Assembly: GCF_016650815.1 (NCBI RefSeq)
Contig: NZ_JAEKEZ010000014.1
Coordinates: 372,001 to 436,000 of the forward strand
Source of the DNA: Pseudomonas sp. TH31
Lineage (GTDB): Bacteria; Pseudomonadota; Gammaproteobacteria; Pseudomonadales; Pseudomonadaceae
Direction of reading: 5' to 3'
Length of the DNA: 64,000 nucleotides
Positions 38,615 to 47,897 of the stretch are shown piece after piece. Every line of letters starts with the position of its first letter. Position 1 is the first letter of the stretch. Both the position numbers and the translations under genes were made by a program. A model generated the notes under the pieces. The model had not been told where the DNA came from, did not search any database, and saw only the letters and a list, made by a program, of their open reading frames with translations.

Positions 38615-40162
38615 TTAGCGCTGCACCGTCTCAGCCACCGGATAAACCGACTCCCACCCTCCCCCCAACGCCTTGTATAACCCCACCATCGCCAGCGACA
38701 CCCCGGTAGAACTCTCGACCCATTGCTGTTGCGTCGCCAACAATTCGCCCTGCACCGTCAGCACGTTGACGAAGTCCACCGCGCCTTCCACGTATTGCTG
38801 TTGCGCGGTGCTCAGGGCGATCTGGTTTTGGCGTACGGCTTCGGCGAGGCTGTCGCGGCGCAGTTGGCTGGCGTTGTAGGCGGTCAGTTGATCGTCGATT
38901 TCATGCCAGGCGCGCAGCACGGTTTGCTGGTAGGCCAGCGCTGCTTCCTGTTGCTGGGCTTCGCGCAGGTCAAGCATGCCGCGCAGGCGACCGCCGTCGA
39001 ACAGTGGCAGGCGCAATTGCGGGCCGATGCCAAACGAACGCGAGCTCCAGGAACCGAAATCGCTCAGTTGCATGGACTGCGAGCCGACGTTGCCCGACAG
39101 CGTAATCCGCGGATAGAAATCGCCCTTGGCCACGCCGATGCTTGCAGTCGCGGCATGCAGCCGGGCTTCGGCCTGACGGATGTCCGGGCGACGCTCGGCC
39201 AGTTGCGACGGCAGGCCGATGGCAACCTGACCCGGAGTCTGTGGCACCGGGGCGTCTGTGGATAACTCGGCTTGCAGCGCTTGCGGCGGCTCGCCCATCA
39301 ACAGGCTCAGGGCGTTGATCAGTTGTGACTGACGCTGCTCCAGTGCCGGCAGGCGAGACTCGATGGCCGCCACTTGAGCGGCCGCTTCGGCGACGTCCAG
39401 GTCCGTGGCCACGCCGTCGGCCAGGCGCAGTTGCGAGAGCTTCAGACTGTGCCGGGCGACGTCGAGGTTCTGTTCGGTGACGGCCCGGGTGTTCTGCACA
39501 CCGCGCAGCTGGATGTAGTCCTGAGCGGTTTCGGCCAACACCGAGAGCAGCACGCCGCGCCGATCGTTTTCCGCGACTTCGAGGGTCGCGTCGGCAGCTT
39601 CGGTTTCACGGCGCACGCGGCCCCAGAAGTCCAGTTCCCAGGACGCGGAGAAACCGGCGTCCCAGAGGTTGAACCCCGAGTCACCGCTTTTGCCCGACGG
39701 ATCGCTCAGGCCCACCGAGCTATTGCGCTCGCGCCCGTAACTGCCGGTCGCGGCGGTGTGAGGATAACGGTCGGCGGTGATCACCTGGCGAGCGGCGCGG
39801 CTTTGCTGCAAGCGGCTGCTGGCGAGTTTCAGGTCGAGGTTATCGGTCAGGGCACGTTGGGTCAGGATCGAGAGTTTCGGGTCGTGGAAAATCTCCCACC
39901 AGCGTTCGTCCATGGGGTGGGTGGTGGTTTGGCTATCGGCAGTTTTGGACGGTTTTGACCATTCGCGAATTTGCTGTGGCTCCGGTTTTTCGAAGTCAGG
40001 GCCGACTGTGCAAGCAGTAAGGCTCATGACTAACAAGGCGCAAAAGGTAAGTTGAAACTGCCGGCCTCTTCGCGAGCAAGCCCGCTCCCACAGGGGAATG
40101 CATTTTAATGTGGGAGCGGGCTTGCTCGCGAAGGCGCCAGACGGGCCAACAAAGATTTTCAT
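38615..40162 (-). CDS. Outer-membrane efflux lipoprotein (NodT family) with REPIN in the 5' coding end
   Basis: Channel protein with lipobox region VMSLTACTVGPDFEKPEP and TolC repeats, including QLAERRPDIRQAEARLHAAT. The frame opens at ATG 40162, which overlaps the HlyD stop as ATGA, as expected for a coupled operon. Between this start and the lipobox, about 25 codons are encoded by an inverted REP pair (40069-40132). Either the REPIN inserted in frame and is translated, or the true start is the ATG at 40027, which would leave almost no signal peptide. It serves the MFS/HlyD pump encoded upstream. Confidence 0.85.
   Translation of the reverse strand: MKIFVGPSGAFASKPAPTLKCIPLWERACSRRGRQFQLTFCALLVMSLTACTVGPDFEKPEPQQIREWSKPSKTADSQTTTHPMDERWWEIFHDPKLSILTQRALTDNLDLKLASSRLQQSRAARQVITADRYPHTAATGSYGRERNSSVGLSDPSGKSGDSGFNLWDAGFSASWELDFWGRVRRETEAADATLEVAENDRRGVLLSVLAETAQDYIQLRGVQNTRAVTEQNLDVARHSLKLSQLRLADGVATDLDVAEAAAQVAAIESRLPALEQRQSQLINALSLLMGEPPQALQAELSTDAPVPQTPGQVAIGLPSQLAERRPDIRQAEARLHAATASIGVAKGDFYPRITLSGNVGSQSMQLSDFGSWSSRSFGIGPQLRLPLFDGGRLRGMLDLREAQQQEAALAYQQTVLRAWHEIDDQLTAYNASQLRRDSLAEAVRQNQIALSTAQQQYVEGAVDFVNVLTVQGELLATQQQWVESSTGVSLAMVGLYKALGGGWESVYPVAETVQR
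40069..40132. repeat. REPIN-type inverted repeat inside the 5' end of an open frame
   Basis: Perfect 24-base arms starting TTCGCGAGCAAGCCCGCTCC (40069-40092) and their complement (40109-40132). It belongs to the same family as the pair at 17624-17857, and lies between the start codon and lipoprotein signal of the outer-membrane factor. Confidence 0.85.
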
Positions 40163-41223
40163 CGTTGAACGACCTCGCTCTTATCAACGCTGGCCGTATC
40201 AATCCTCGCCTCAACCGACATCCCCACCCGCAATCGCCCAGCCAGCGGCTGGCCCGGCTCAAGCACGATTTTCACCGGAATGCGCTGCACCACTTTGGTG
40301 AAGTTCCCAGTGGCGTTGTCCGGTTTGACCGAAGCAAACGTCACTCCGGTGGCCGGAGCAATGCTTTCGACCCGACCGCTCAACGCCTCGCCACCGAGGC
40401 TGTCGACACGAATCCGCACGTCCTGCCCCTGCTGCACATCCGTCAGTTGAGTCTCCTGGAAGTTGGCGACCACATAAGCCTGAGCCAGCGGCACCACCGC
40501 CAGAATCTTGCTGCCCGGCGTCACATAAGCGCCGACCCGCACCGCACGCTCACCGACCATGCCGTCCTGCGGCGCAACGATGCGGGTGTAAGACAGCTCG
40601 TAGCTGGCCATTTCCAACGCCGCTTGCGAGCGCTTCAACCCACCTTCGGCGGCATCACGCTGGGCGGTAAGGATCTCCACCTGCTTGCGTTCCGCCGCCA
40701 GCACCGCCGTGGCGTTGGCCATCCGCGCGGTGGCCTGGTCGATGCGCGTCCGCGCCTGTTGCGCGTTCTGCACCGTACCGGCGCCCACGCCCGCGAGGTG
40801 GTTATAGCGGTTCAGTTCATGCTCGGCGAAGGCCATTTCGGCCTTGGCCGAAACCACCGTGGCCTGAGCCTGAGCGATCACCGATGCCTGGCGCTCAAGA
40901 GTCGCCCGAGCGTTTTGCAGTTGCGCCCTGGCCACCAGGGTTTCAGCATCGGCGGCCTGGGCGGCGGCGCGCAGGTCCCGGTCATCGATCAACGCCAGTA
41001 ACTGCCCGGCCTTGACCTGCTGGTTGTCCTCGACCAACACCTCCTTGATAAACCCTGCGACCCGTGGCACCACCAGGGTGATATCCGCCGAGACAAAGGC
41101 GTCGTTGGTACTCTGTTGCGTGCGCTTGCCGAACAGCCCCGGCGCGACCAGATACATCAGCACGCCAACCGCGATGGCTGCGGTAACGCCGACAGCCACT
41201 CTTTGCTTTGGATAAGTCGTCAT
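40159..41223 (-). CDS. EmrA-like HlyD membrane fusion protein
   Basis: Adaptor of 354 residues with one N-terminal helix (VAVGVTAAIAVGVLMYLVAP). STNDAFVSADITLVVPRVAG follows, which is typical of EmrA/FusE-type partners of DHA2 pumps. A long coiled-coil hairpin rich in Ala, Gln and Arg and a barrel ending VGMSVEARID complete it. Start ATG at 41223 (MTTYPKQR). It lies 26 bases after the MFS gene and overlaps the outer-membrane factor by 4 bases. It bridges the MFS pump and the outer-membrane channel. Confidence 0.9.
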   Translation of the reverse strand: MTTYPKQRVAVGVTAAIAVGVLMYLVAPGLFGKRTQQSTNDAFVSADITLVVPRVAGFIKEVLVEDNQQVKAGQLLALIDDRDLRAAAQAADAETLVARAQLQNARATLERQASVIAQAQATVVSAKAEMAFAEHELNRYNHLAGVGAGTVQNAQQARTRIDQATARMANATAVLAAERKQVEILTAQRDAAEGGLKRSQAALEMASYELSYTRIVAPQDGMVGERAVRVGAYVTPGSKILAVVPLAQAYVVANFQETQLTDVQQGQDVRIRVDSLGGEALSGRVESIAPATGVTFASVKPDNATGNFTKVVQRIPVKIVLEPGQPLAGRLRVGMSVEARIDTASVDKSEVVQR

Positions 41224-41249
41224 AAAAACCTTCTGTTTCAATGAAGCAT

Positions 41250-42779
41250 TCAATTCGCCGCGCGCGGCGGATAGATCCGCGTCGGCAGCCAGAAAATAAG
41301 CAGGATCAGCACCACCGCGACGCCGGCCATGCACAGATAGAGATCGGAAGACGTCAGCACCACGGCCTGCTCATGCAGCCGATGAGCAAGGCCGGCGCTG
41401 TCGCTGTCGGCCAAGGGCGAGTTGCCGAGACTGTCGACCAACATGGTCGAGTGAAAATGCAGCCGTGAGGTGGTCAACGCATCGAGTACGCCGGTGGCGA
41501 TCACTGCGGCCAGGCCTTTGACGGTGTTGAACCAGGCCGAGGCGAACGGCCCTTCCATCGGCGTGATGCTGCCGGTGGAGAGCATCAACAGCGGCAACAC
41601 CGCCATGGGCTGACCGAAGATTTGCAGCAGCTGCAGCCCATAGAAGTCGTCGCGAATCCACGCCGACGTCAGTTGCGAACCACCAATGCAGGACAACGCC
41701 AGCATGCTCAGACCAACCCCCAGCACCCAACGGCAATCGACCCGGCGCAGGTTGCACAGCGCCGCCACCAACGGCAGCGCGATCAATTGCGGCAGCGCCG
41801 CCAGCAGCATGATCGGCGCGGTCTGAATCGGCCGATAACCCTGGACCTGCGCCAGGTAGCTGGACGGAATGATCACCACCGCCAACAGCACCACCAAGAC
41901 TCCGGCGAGGGTCATCAAAGCAAACGACAGATTACGAATGCCGAGCATCTGCAGCTTGAAAAACGGAATCGGCTGTGACCATTCGTTGATCAGGAACAGC
42001 ACCAGCAACAGCAACCCGCCGCCGAGCAAAAAGCAGATGAGGCTCGATTCGAACCAGTCCAGCCGATTGCCCTGCAGGATGCCGATCACCAGCATGCAGA
42101 TCGCCGGAAAGCCCAGCAGCAAGCCACGCCAGTTGAACTGCTTTAAGCGCTCCAGGCGCAAGGGGTCCTGGGGCAAACCGTAGGCCACCGCCGCCATGGC
42201 GATCAGGCACGGCACGATGATTTGCCAAAAGGCCCATTGCCAGCCGACGTACTCGGTCCATAACCCGGCCAATGGTGTGCCGAGGCCGGGACCGAACGTC
42301 GCAGTCAGGGCATAACCGGCCAGGCCGTATAGCTTGACGTTGGTCGGCAGGAAACGCAGCGCAACGGTCATCAGCATCGGCGGCAACGCCCCGCCGGCCA
42401 GGCCTTGCAAGATGCGCATGAGCAACAGACTTTCGTAATTCGGCGCGAACGGGCAGAGCACGCCGAGCAAGGTGAAGACGCCGATGGCGTAGAGGGTGAA
42501 ACGCCGCAACGAGAACGTCACCGAACACCACGGCGCAAACGCCATCGCCGCCACCGAGGTCGCGGTGTAACTGGCGACCAGCCAGGTGCCTTCGTCGTAA
42601 CCGATGGCCAGCGCACCGCGAATGTCGGCCAGGGCGACTTTGGTCACCATCTCGTTCAGGCCCGACACCAGTACCGCCAGCAACACGCCCACCAGACCGA
42701 TGATGATCCGCGGACCGAAGACCGGTGGCGTAACGGCGGTGGGGCTCGCGGCGGCGAGAGGGGCCGTGAGGGAAGTCAT
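41250..42779 (-). CDS. DHA2-type MFS drug transporter (EmrB-like)
   Basis: Inner-membrane proton antiporter of 509 residues with about 14 hydrophobic segments. The loop after helix 3 reads LLLMRILQGLAGGALPPMLM, and the motif C region is ALTATFGPGLGTPLAGLWTE, both characteristic of EmrB-type exporters. It ends FWLPTRIYPPRAAN. First gene of the pump operon; a LysR gene lies just upstream in the same direction and probably controls it. Substrate not predictable from sequence. Confidence 0.92.
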   Translation of the reverse strand: MTSLTAPLAAASPTAVTPPVFGPRIIIGLVGVLLAVLVSGLNEMVTKVALADIRGALAIGYDEGTWLVASYTATSVAAMAFAPWCSVTFSLRRFTLYAIGVFTLLGVLCPFAPNYESLLLMRILQGLAGGALPPMLMTVALRFLPTNVKLYGLAGYALTATFGPGLGTPLAGLWTEYVGWQWAFWQIIVPCLIAMAAVAYGLPQDPLRLERLKQFNWRGLLLGFPAICMLVIGILQGNRLDWFESSLICFLLGGGLLLLVLFLINEWSQPIPFFKLQMLGIRNLSFALMTLAGVLVVLLAVVIIPSSYLAQVQGYRPIQTAPIMLLAALPQLIALPLVAALCNLRRVDCRWVLGVGLSMLALSCIGGSQLTSAWIRDDFYGLQLLQIFGQPMAVLPLLMLSTGSITPMEGPFASAWFNTVKGLAAVIATGVLDALTTSRLHFHSTMLVDSLGNSPLADSDSAGLAHRLHEQAVVLTSSDLYLCMAGVAVVLILLIFWLPTRIYPPRAAN

Positions 42780-42896
42780 TTACTGCTGCTCCGGAAAGGA
42801 AATACCGAAGCATTTTAGGAAGTGTAAGGCGTTACGAAAATTGACTTGTTGGAAGGTTATAAGTGCGTCAGACGCAGCAATACAAAAGCCAACATC

Positions 42897-42960
42897 AAAA
42901 GATCGCAGCCTTCGGCGGCGCCCACAGGCGCGTAGGAACTGCCGAAGGCTGCGATCTTTT
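42897..42960. terminator. Palindromic repeat after the LysR gene, probable terminator
   Basis: AAAAGATCGCAGCCTTCGG... to ...CCGAAGGCTGCGATCTTTT (42897-42960), same family as at 16767. It starts 5 bases beyond the LysR stop and separates it from the MFS operon. Confidence 0.6.
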
Positions 42961-42965
42961 GATCT

Positions 42966-43894
42966 TCAAACCGGTTGCGCGGCCAGCCAGGTCTCGTCGC
43001 AACAAGCCTTGAGGGTTTCGCGCATCCAGCGGTGGGCCGGGTCTTTGTCGAAGCGCGGATGCCATGCCTGGGTAAGCATCAACGTCGGCAACGGAATCGG
43101 CAGAGTGAATGAGCGCAGCCTCAGGCCCAAACGCCGCACGCTCAGCAGTGCTTCCTTGGGCACCGGCAGTAACAGATCGGAATCAGGCAGTGCAAACATC
43201 GCCGCATGGAAACTCGGTGCAATCACCGCCACCCGCCGTTCCAGCCCCAACGCCTCAAGCGCCGTATCAATCGGCCCGCGGGCGATGCCGCGACGGGACA
43301 CGCTGATATGGGAAAACCCGGCGTAGCGCTCGGCCGTGACCTCTTCGGCAAACAACGGGTGATCTCCCGGGCCAAGCCAACGAACTGAGTGGAAAACAGG
43401 TTTTGGACCTTAACTTCCGGCATCGACGGGCGATTGTTACTGATGCTCAGGTCGATCCGCCCTTCGCGCAGCGCCTCATCGTCACCATCGCCTTCCGGAA
43501 CGAAACGTAGTTCACAGTGCGGGGCTTGACGCTCCATCGTGTCGAACAATTTTCCGCCGTAAACGCCAACGAAAAAGTCATTGGCGCGAATGCTGAAGCG
43601 ACGGCGCAACGTGCCCAGTTCCACTGCGTCCGCCGAACGGAACAACAGCGCCGCCTGCTCCACCACGTCCCGCACCTGCTCGCGCAATGCCAGTGCCTTG
43701 GGGGTCGGCACCAGTCCACGCCCGGCGCGCACCAGGATCGGGTCGCCAATGGCCTCGCGGATTCGGGTCAGGGTTCGGCTCATGGCCGCCGGGCTGAGGT
43801 TCATCCGCCGCGCGGCACCGACCACACTGCCTTCGTCGAGCAAGGCATCGAGGGCGACCAACAGGTTCATGTCCGGGAGTTGCATGCTGAGCAC
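42966..43894 (-). CDS. LysR-family regulator, one apparent frameshift
   Basis: About 309 residues after restoring one base near 43371-43373, where the minus strand reads TTGGCCCGGG and needs TTGGGCCCGGG. The N-terminal helix-turn-helix is clear (NLLVALDALLDEGSVVGAAR and MNLSPAAMSRTLTRIREAIG). An effector domain follows (RFSIRANDFFVGVYGGKLFD ... LFAEEVTAERYAGFSHISV). Homology continues through the break. It resembles NodD/PcpR-like regulators. It lies upstream of and co-directional with the MFS/HlyD/outer-membrane-factor operon, and likely regulates it. Confidence 0.85.
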
Positions 43895-43946
43895 TCATGG
43901 CTGATCAGGATTGACTCAGGCGCAATGCTAGCAGTGAATCCCCCTT

Positions 43947-44030
43947 AGGAGCAAAGCTTGCTCGCGATTGAAGCGCCGCGGTGGGTCAGATTTACCGCGT
44001 AATCGTTCATCGCGAGCAAGCTTTGCTCCT
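43947..44030. repeat. REPIN-type inverted repeat overlapping a stop codon
   Basis: Arms AGGAGCAAAGCTTGCTCGCG (from 43947) and CGCGAGCAAGCTTTGCTCCT (to 44030). The last two bases of the right arm form part of the TAG stop (44029-44031) of the ABC permease gene, so the palindrome abuts the coding end directly. Confidence 0.8.
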
Positions 44031-44896
44031 ACCGCTGCATCCCCCAGCGCTTCACCGTCACCCGCTCCAGCGTGTCGAACACCAGGTTCTCCACCAGCAA
44101 CCCAATCAGTATCACCACCGCCAGCCCGGCAAACACCTTATCGGTGTACAGCTCATTACGATTCTGAAAAATGTACCAACCCAGACCACCCTTGCCACTG
44201 GTAGCCCCAAACACCAACTCTGCCGCGATCAACGTACGCCAGGCAAACGCCCAGCCGATTTTCAGCCCGGCAAGAATCGATGGCAGCGCTGCCGGAATCA
44301 GGATAAACAGCACAAAAACGCATGCCCTTGAGGCCGTAATTACGTCCAGCCATGCGCAGGGTTTCCGAGACGCCGAGAAACCCGGCGTAGGTGTTCAACG
44401 CCAAGGCCCACAGCACCGAATGCACCAGCACGAAAATCAGGCTGTTCTGTCCCAGGCCGAACCACAGCAACGCCAGTGGCAACAGCGCAATGGCCGGCAA
44501 CGGATTGAACATCGAGGTCAGCGTGCTCAGCAGGTCGCGACCGAACTGCGTCGAGACCGCCAGGGTGGTCAGGGCAAACGCCAGCACGATGCCGATCAGG
44601 TAACCCTTCAACAATACGATCAGCGAAATCCAGACTTTGTTCAGCAACTCACCGCTGAGCAGGCCGTCATACAGGGCACTGCCGGTTTGCAGAAAGCTCG
44701 GCAGCAGCAGGTCGTTGTTCTGAATACACGCGACAACTTCCCACAGCACGGCCAGCAATATCAGGATCAGGCTTTTGCGCAACCAGCCTTGCTGCCAAAG
44801 GCGTTGCCCAAGCGGCAGTTCACGCTCCAGCGGTACGCTGGTCAGCGGCTGCAAGACGGTTTCGAATTCTTCACGCGGGGACGATAGATGGCTCAT
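44029..44896 (-). CDS. ABC transporter permease (SsuC/TauC type), one apparent frameshift
   Basis: About 288 residues with six membrane segments and the EAA-type loop (GVSETLRMAGRNYGLKGMRF). The frame breaks in a five-T run (forward As 44314-44318). Here one extra base (four expected) or two missing would restore YGLKGMRF-VLFILIPAALPS. After the break the sequence continues KIGWAFAWRTLIAAELVFGA, typical of sulfonate/taurine permeases. It lies 20 bases after the ATPase gene and forms the importer with the ATPase and binding protein encoded upstream. Confidence 0.88.
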
Positions 44897-44916
44897 CGGG
44901 CAATCCTCTCAATGGC

Positions 44917-45777
44917 TCAATAAGCGATGCGAATGTCGGAAAAATCCAGCTCACGCTCGGTTTCCGGCGACTGGCCTTCATCGAACAACAACCGATGAAT
45001 CCGCCGCGCCGATTCCTGGAACGCCACGCCACCGAGGCTGTGCAAGTCGTATTGATGACTATGGACTTGCGCCCGTACCCGACCCGGGTGCGGCGACAAC
45101 AGCAGGATCCGATTGCCCACCACCAGCGCTTCTTCGATGGAGTGCGTGACGAACAACAGGGTGAACCGCACCTCTTCCCAGAGCAGCAGCAATTCTTCCT
45201 GCATCTTGCGCCGGGTGAGTGCATCGAGCGCGGCGAAGGGTTCGTCCATCAGCAGTATTTTCGGCTGCATGGCTAACGCCCGAGCAATCGCCACCCGCGC
45301 CTTCATGCCGCCGGACAAGGTGTGCGGGTAGGCATCGGCAAACGCCGCCAGCCCGACCTTGTCCAGATAGTGCAGCGCCCGCTCTTCGGCCTCTTTTCGC
45401 TTGAGGGTTTTCGACGCCAGCAATGGAAACATCACGTTCTGTTTGACGGTTTTCCACGGCGGCAGTTGATCGAATTCCTGGAACACCACGATCCGGTCCG
45501 GGCCCGGTGCGTGGACGGTCTGCCCCTGAAGACGAATCTCGCCCTCACACGGCTGGATGAACCCGGCGACCGCTTTGAGTAACGTTGATTTGCCGCAGCC
45601 GGATGGGCCGAGCAGCACAAAGCGGTCCGCCGGATCGATTTCGAAACTGACCTGATGGGTGGCCCGAACCACCCGCTGCGGCGTGCGGTATTCCAGGCTG
45701 ACTTGGTCGACCGACAACAGCGCTTGGGCTGTTGCGGTCGGGCTGCTGGCCGTGTGGCCTTGCAAGGGGGCGTTCAT
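44917..45777 (-). CDS. ABC transporter ATPase (SsuB/TauB type)
   Basis: Protein of 286 residues with Walker A (LLGPSGCGKSTLLKAVAGF), Q-loop (VVFQEFDQLPPWKTV), signature LSGGMKARVAIARAL, Walker B (KILLMDEPFAALDALTR) and switch His (LFVTHSIEEAL). Start ATG at 45777 (MNAPLQGH); a longer in-frame extension overlaps the end of the binding-protein gene. It belongs to the nitrate/sulfonate/taurine import group and is co-transcribed with the dioxygenase. Confidence 0.92.
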   Translation of the reverse strand: MNAPLQGHTASSPTATAQALLSVDQVSLEYRTPQRVVRATHQVSFEIDPADRFVLLGPSGCGKSTLLKAVAGFIQPCEGEIRLQGQTVHAPGPDRIVVFQEFDQLPPWKTVKQNVMFPLLASKTLKRKEAEERALHYLDKVGLAAFADAYPHTLSGGMKARVAIARALAMQPKILLMDEPFAALDALTRRKMQEELLLLWEEVRFTLLFVTHSIEEALVVGNRILLLSPHPGRVRAQVHSHQYDLHSLGGVAFQESARRIHRLLFDEGQSPETERELDFSDIRIAY

Positions 45778-45782
45778 CTTGA

Positions 45783-46808
45783 TCAGCTCCCTTGCAGCGG
45801 TTTGGCGTCCTGGAAGAAGTAATCCTTCCACGACTCCGGTTTGTTTTTGATCGCGCCGACGCGGTAGAGGAATTCAGCCAGCGGGTAGGTGTTTTTCGGC
45901 GTGACACTGAATTCGAACTGCGGGTTATCAATGATTTTCAGCAGCGTGGCACGGTCGATTTTCGCCTTGGTGACGCGGATATAGGTGTCGGCAGCTGCGC
46001 CTTTGTCGTTCTGCGCAAACTCGGCCGCTTCGGTCAGGGCCTCAACGAAGGCTTTGTAGGTTTTCGGGTTCTCGTCGCGAAATTTCTCGGTGGCGAACAG
46101 CACCGTCGGCGAGTTTGGACCGAGCACGTCGTAGGAGTTGAGCACCACGTGGACGTTCGGATTTTCCAGCGCCTGATCCTGGAACGGCGGATTGGAGAAA
46201 TGCCCGGACAACTCGGTACCACCGGCGATCAAGGCTGCGGTCGCGTCAGGGTGCGGAACCGCGACAGTGTACTTGTCAAGACGATTGAACTCCTTGTCGC
46301 CCCACTGCTTGGCCGCCGCGTATTGCAGGAAGCGCGACTGTACCGAGACCCCGACTGCTGGCACCGCAATGCGGTCCTTCTCGGTGAAGTCGGCGATGGT
46401 TTTAACATTCGGATTGTTGCTCAGCAGGTAGTAAGGGAAGTTGCCCAGCGAGGCCACGGCTTTGACGTTTTGCTTGCCGTGGGTGCGGTCCCAAATGGTC
46501 AGCAACGGCCCGACGCCGGCACCGGCAATGTCGATGGAACCGGAGAGCAACGCATCGTTGACCGCCGCGCCGCCCGAGAGCTGGGTCCAGTCGACCTTGA
46601 TGTCGACGCCTTCCTGCTTGCCGTACTTTTCGATCAGGTTTTGATCGCGGACCACGTTGAGCAACAGGTAAACGATGCCGAACTGCTCGGCGATGCGAAT
46701 TTCACCTTCGGCGTGGGCCACGGCCGGCGCCACCAGGCTACCGGCGACCAGGCTGAAACCGAGGCCGATGGCAGCCGCCAACGGCGCAAATGGAAGACGT
46801 TTGGACAT
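45783..46808 (-). CDS. ABC substrate-binding protein (SsuA/TauA/NrtA type)
   Basis: Periplasmic binding protein of 341 residues with a signal peptide ending VAPAVAHAEG. The mature part has the family pattern EIRIAEQFGIVYLLLNVVRD, DWTQLSGGAAVNDALLSGSI and DIAGAGVGPLLTIWDRTHGK. It should deliver an organosulfur compound such as a sulfonate or sulfate ester to the permease. It is the second gene of the operon, 17 bases after the dioxygenase. The precise ligand cannot be told. Confidence 0.88.
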   Translation of the reverse strand: MSKRLPFAPLAAAIGLGFSLVAGSLVAPAVAHAEGEIRIAEQFGIVYLLLNVVRDQNLIEKYGKQEGVDIKVDWTQLSGGAAVNDALLSGSIDIAGAGVGPLLTIWDRTHGKQNVKAVASLGNFPYYLLSNNPNVKTIADFTEKDRIAVPAVGVSVQSRFLQYAAAKQWGDKEFNRLDKYTVAVPHPDATAALIAGGTELSGHFSNPPFQDQALENPNVHVVLNSYDVLGPNSPTVLFATEKFRDENPKTYKAFVEALTEAAEFAQNDKGAAADTYIRVTKAKIDRATLLKIIDNPQFEFSVTPKNTYPLAEFLYRVGAIKNKPESWKDYFFQDAKPLQGS

Positions 46809-46825
46809 GATGAATCTCCGACAAA

Positions 46826-47713
46826 TCAGAAAGGCGCGTCGCCCTGGATGGTGGTGCGAAACAGCTTGCGGCGCAGGTAGCTTGGGCAGCCGGCGGCAAG
46901 GTGAATCAGCGAACGGTTATCCCAGAACACCAGGTCGTGGGGCTGCCACTGATGGCGGTAGATGTTCTGCGGCAGCACGCTATGGGCGTAGAGCTCGTCG
47001 AGCAGTTGTTTGCTCTCGTCTTCCGGCAGACCGACGATGCGAGTGGTAAAGCCTTCGCTGACGAACAATGCCTTGCGGCCGTTTTCCGGGTGAGTGCGGA
47101 CGATCGGATGAACCACTTCGGCCACTTGGGCGAGTTGCTCCGGGGTCAGGGTCGGGCGCCAGTTGCCTTCAAATTTGGTTTCGCTGTAGCGCGCCGTGTA
47201 GGAGTGCGCGGCCGAACGACCTTCGACAGCTTTACGCAGCGCGCCGGGCAAGCCATCCCAGGCTTTATGCAGGTCGGCGAACAGGGTGTCGCCGCCCTCC
47301 GACGGAAGCTCCTGGGCGTGCAGCATCGAGCCCAGGCTAGGCAGTTCTTTATAGGAAAGGTCAGAGTGCCAGAACTTGCCGGCGTCACCGAGACCGACGG
47401 ACACGCCGTTTTCGATGATGTTGGAAACAATGAGGATTTCCGGGTGGCCAGCCAGCAGGAACTGCTTGAGCACATGGATCTGCAACACACCGAAACGTCG
47501 GCTGAAGTCGATTTGCTGCTCGGGGGTAATGCGCTGGTCGCGGAACACCACCACGTGATGATCCAGGTGCGCGCGGTGGATGCGGGCGAAGTCCTGGTCA
47601 TTGATCGGGCGGGACAGGTCCAGGCCGATGATTTCGGCACCGACGGCGCCGCTGAACGGGCGGATGTCGAAGGTTTGCGGCGCGACACTTTGAGATGCAG
47701 AAACAGCTGACAT
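46826..47713 (-). CDS. TauD/AtsK-family 2-oxoglutarate dioxygenase
   Basis: Protein of 295 residues. The iron ligands are visible as GKFWHSDLSYKELPS (HxD) and the distal NRSLIHLAAGCPSYLRRKLF, with the 2-oxoglutarate-binding Arg following. Family members release sulfite from taurine or cleave alkyl sulfates under sulfur limitation. The gene leads an operon with an ABC importer, an arrangement shared by tauABCD- and atsRBCK-type loci; I do not choose between taurine and alkyl-sulfate activity. ATG at 47713. Confidence 0.88.
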   Translation of the reverse strand: MSAVSASQSVAPQTFDIRPFSGAVGAEIIGLDLSRPINDQDFARIHRAHLDHHVVVFRDQRITPEQQIDFSRRFGVLQIHVLKQFLLAGHPEILIVSNIIENGVSVGLGDAGKFWHSDLSYKELPSLGSMLHAQELPSEGGDTLFADLHKAWDGLPGALRKAVEGRSAAHSYTARYSETKFEGNWRPTLTPEQLAQVAEVVHPIVRTHPENGRKALFVSEGFTTRIVGLPEDESKQLLDELYAHSVLPQNIYRHQWQPHDLVFWDNRSLIHLAAGCPSYLRRKLFRTTIQGDAPF

Positions 47714-47839
47714 TTAAATCACTCCCACGCACGGCACGCTCAAGGGCGCGCGCGTCGATCAGAAACTCACGGAGGTCCCGTGTTGGTTCGTGTCGTGCGG
47801 CGCGCCGATTGGTCGACAGGTACGCAGGAGAGTGACTTT

Positions 47840-47882
47840 ATAGATATAAGAATTGAAATTTAAATACCGTTAGTGAATAACG
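47840..47882 (-). promoter_or_regulatory. AT-rich upstream region with inverted repeat, sulfur operon
   Basis: Upstream of the dioxygenase operon lies an AT-rich block (47840-47866) containing TATAAA-like and TATATC-like sequences on the minus strand. Behind it is the inverted repeat CGTTA-GTGAA-TAACG (47868-47882). This arrangement suits activation by a LysR-type regulator such as CysB, known to control organosulfur genes in pseudomonads; no binding evidence is available. Confidence 0.35.
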
Positions 47883-47897
47883 ATATGGCAGAAAATC

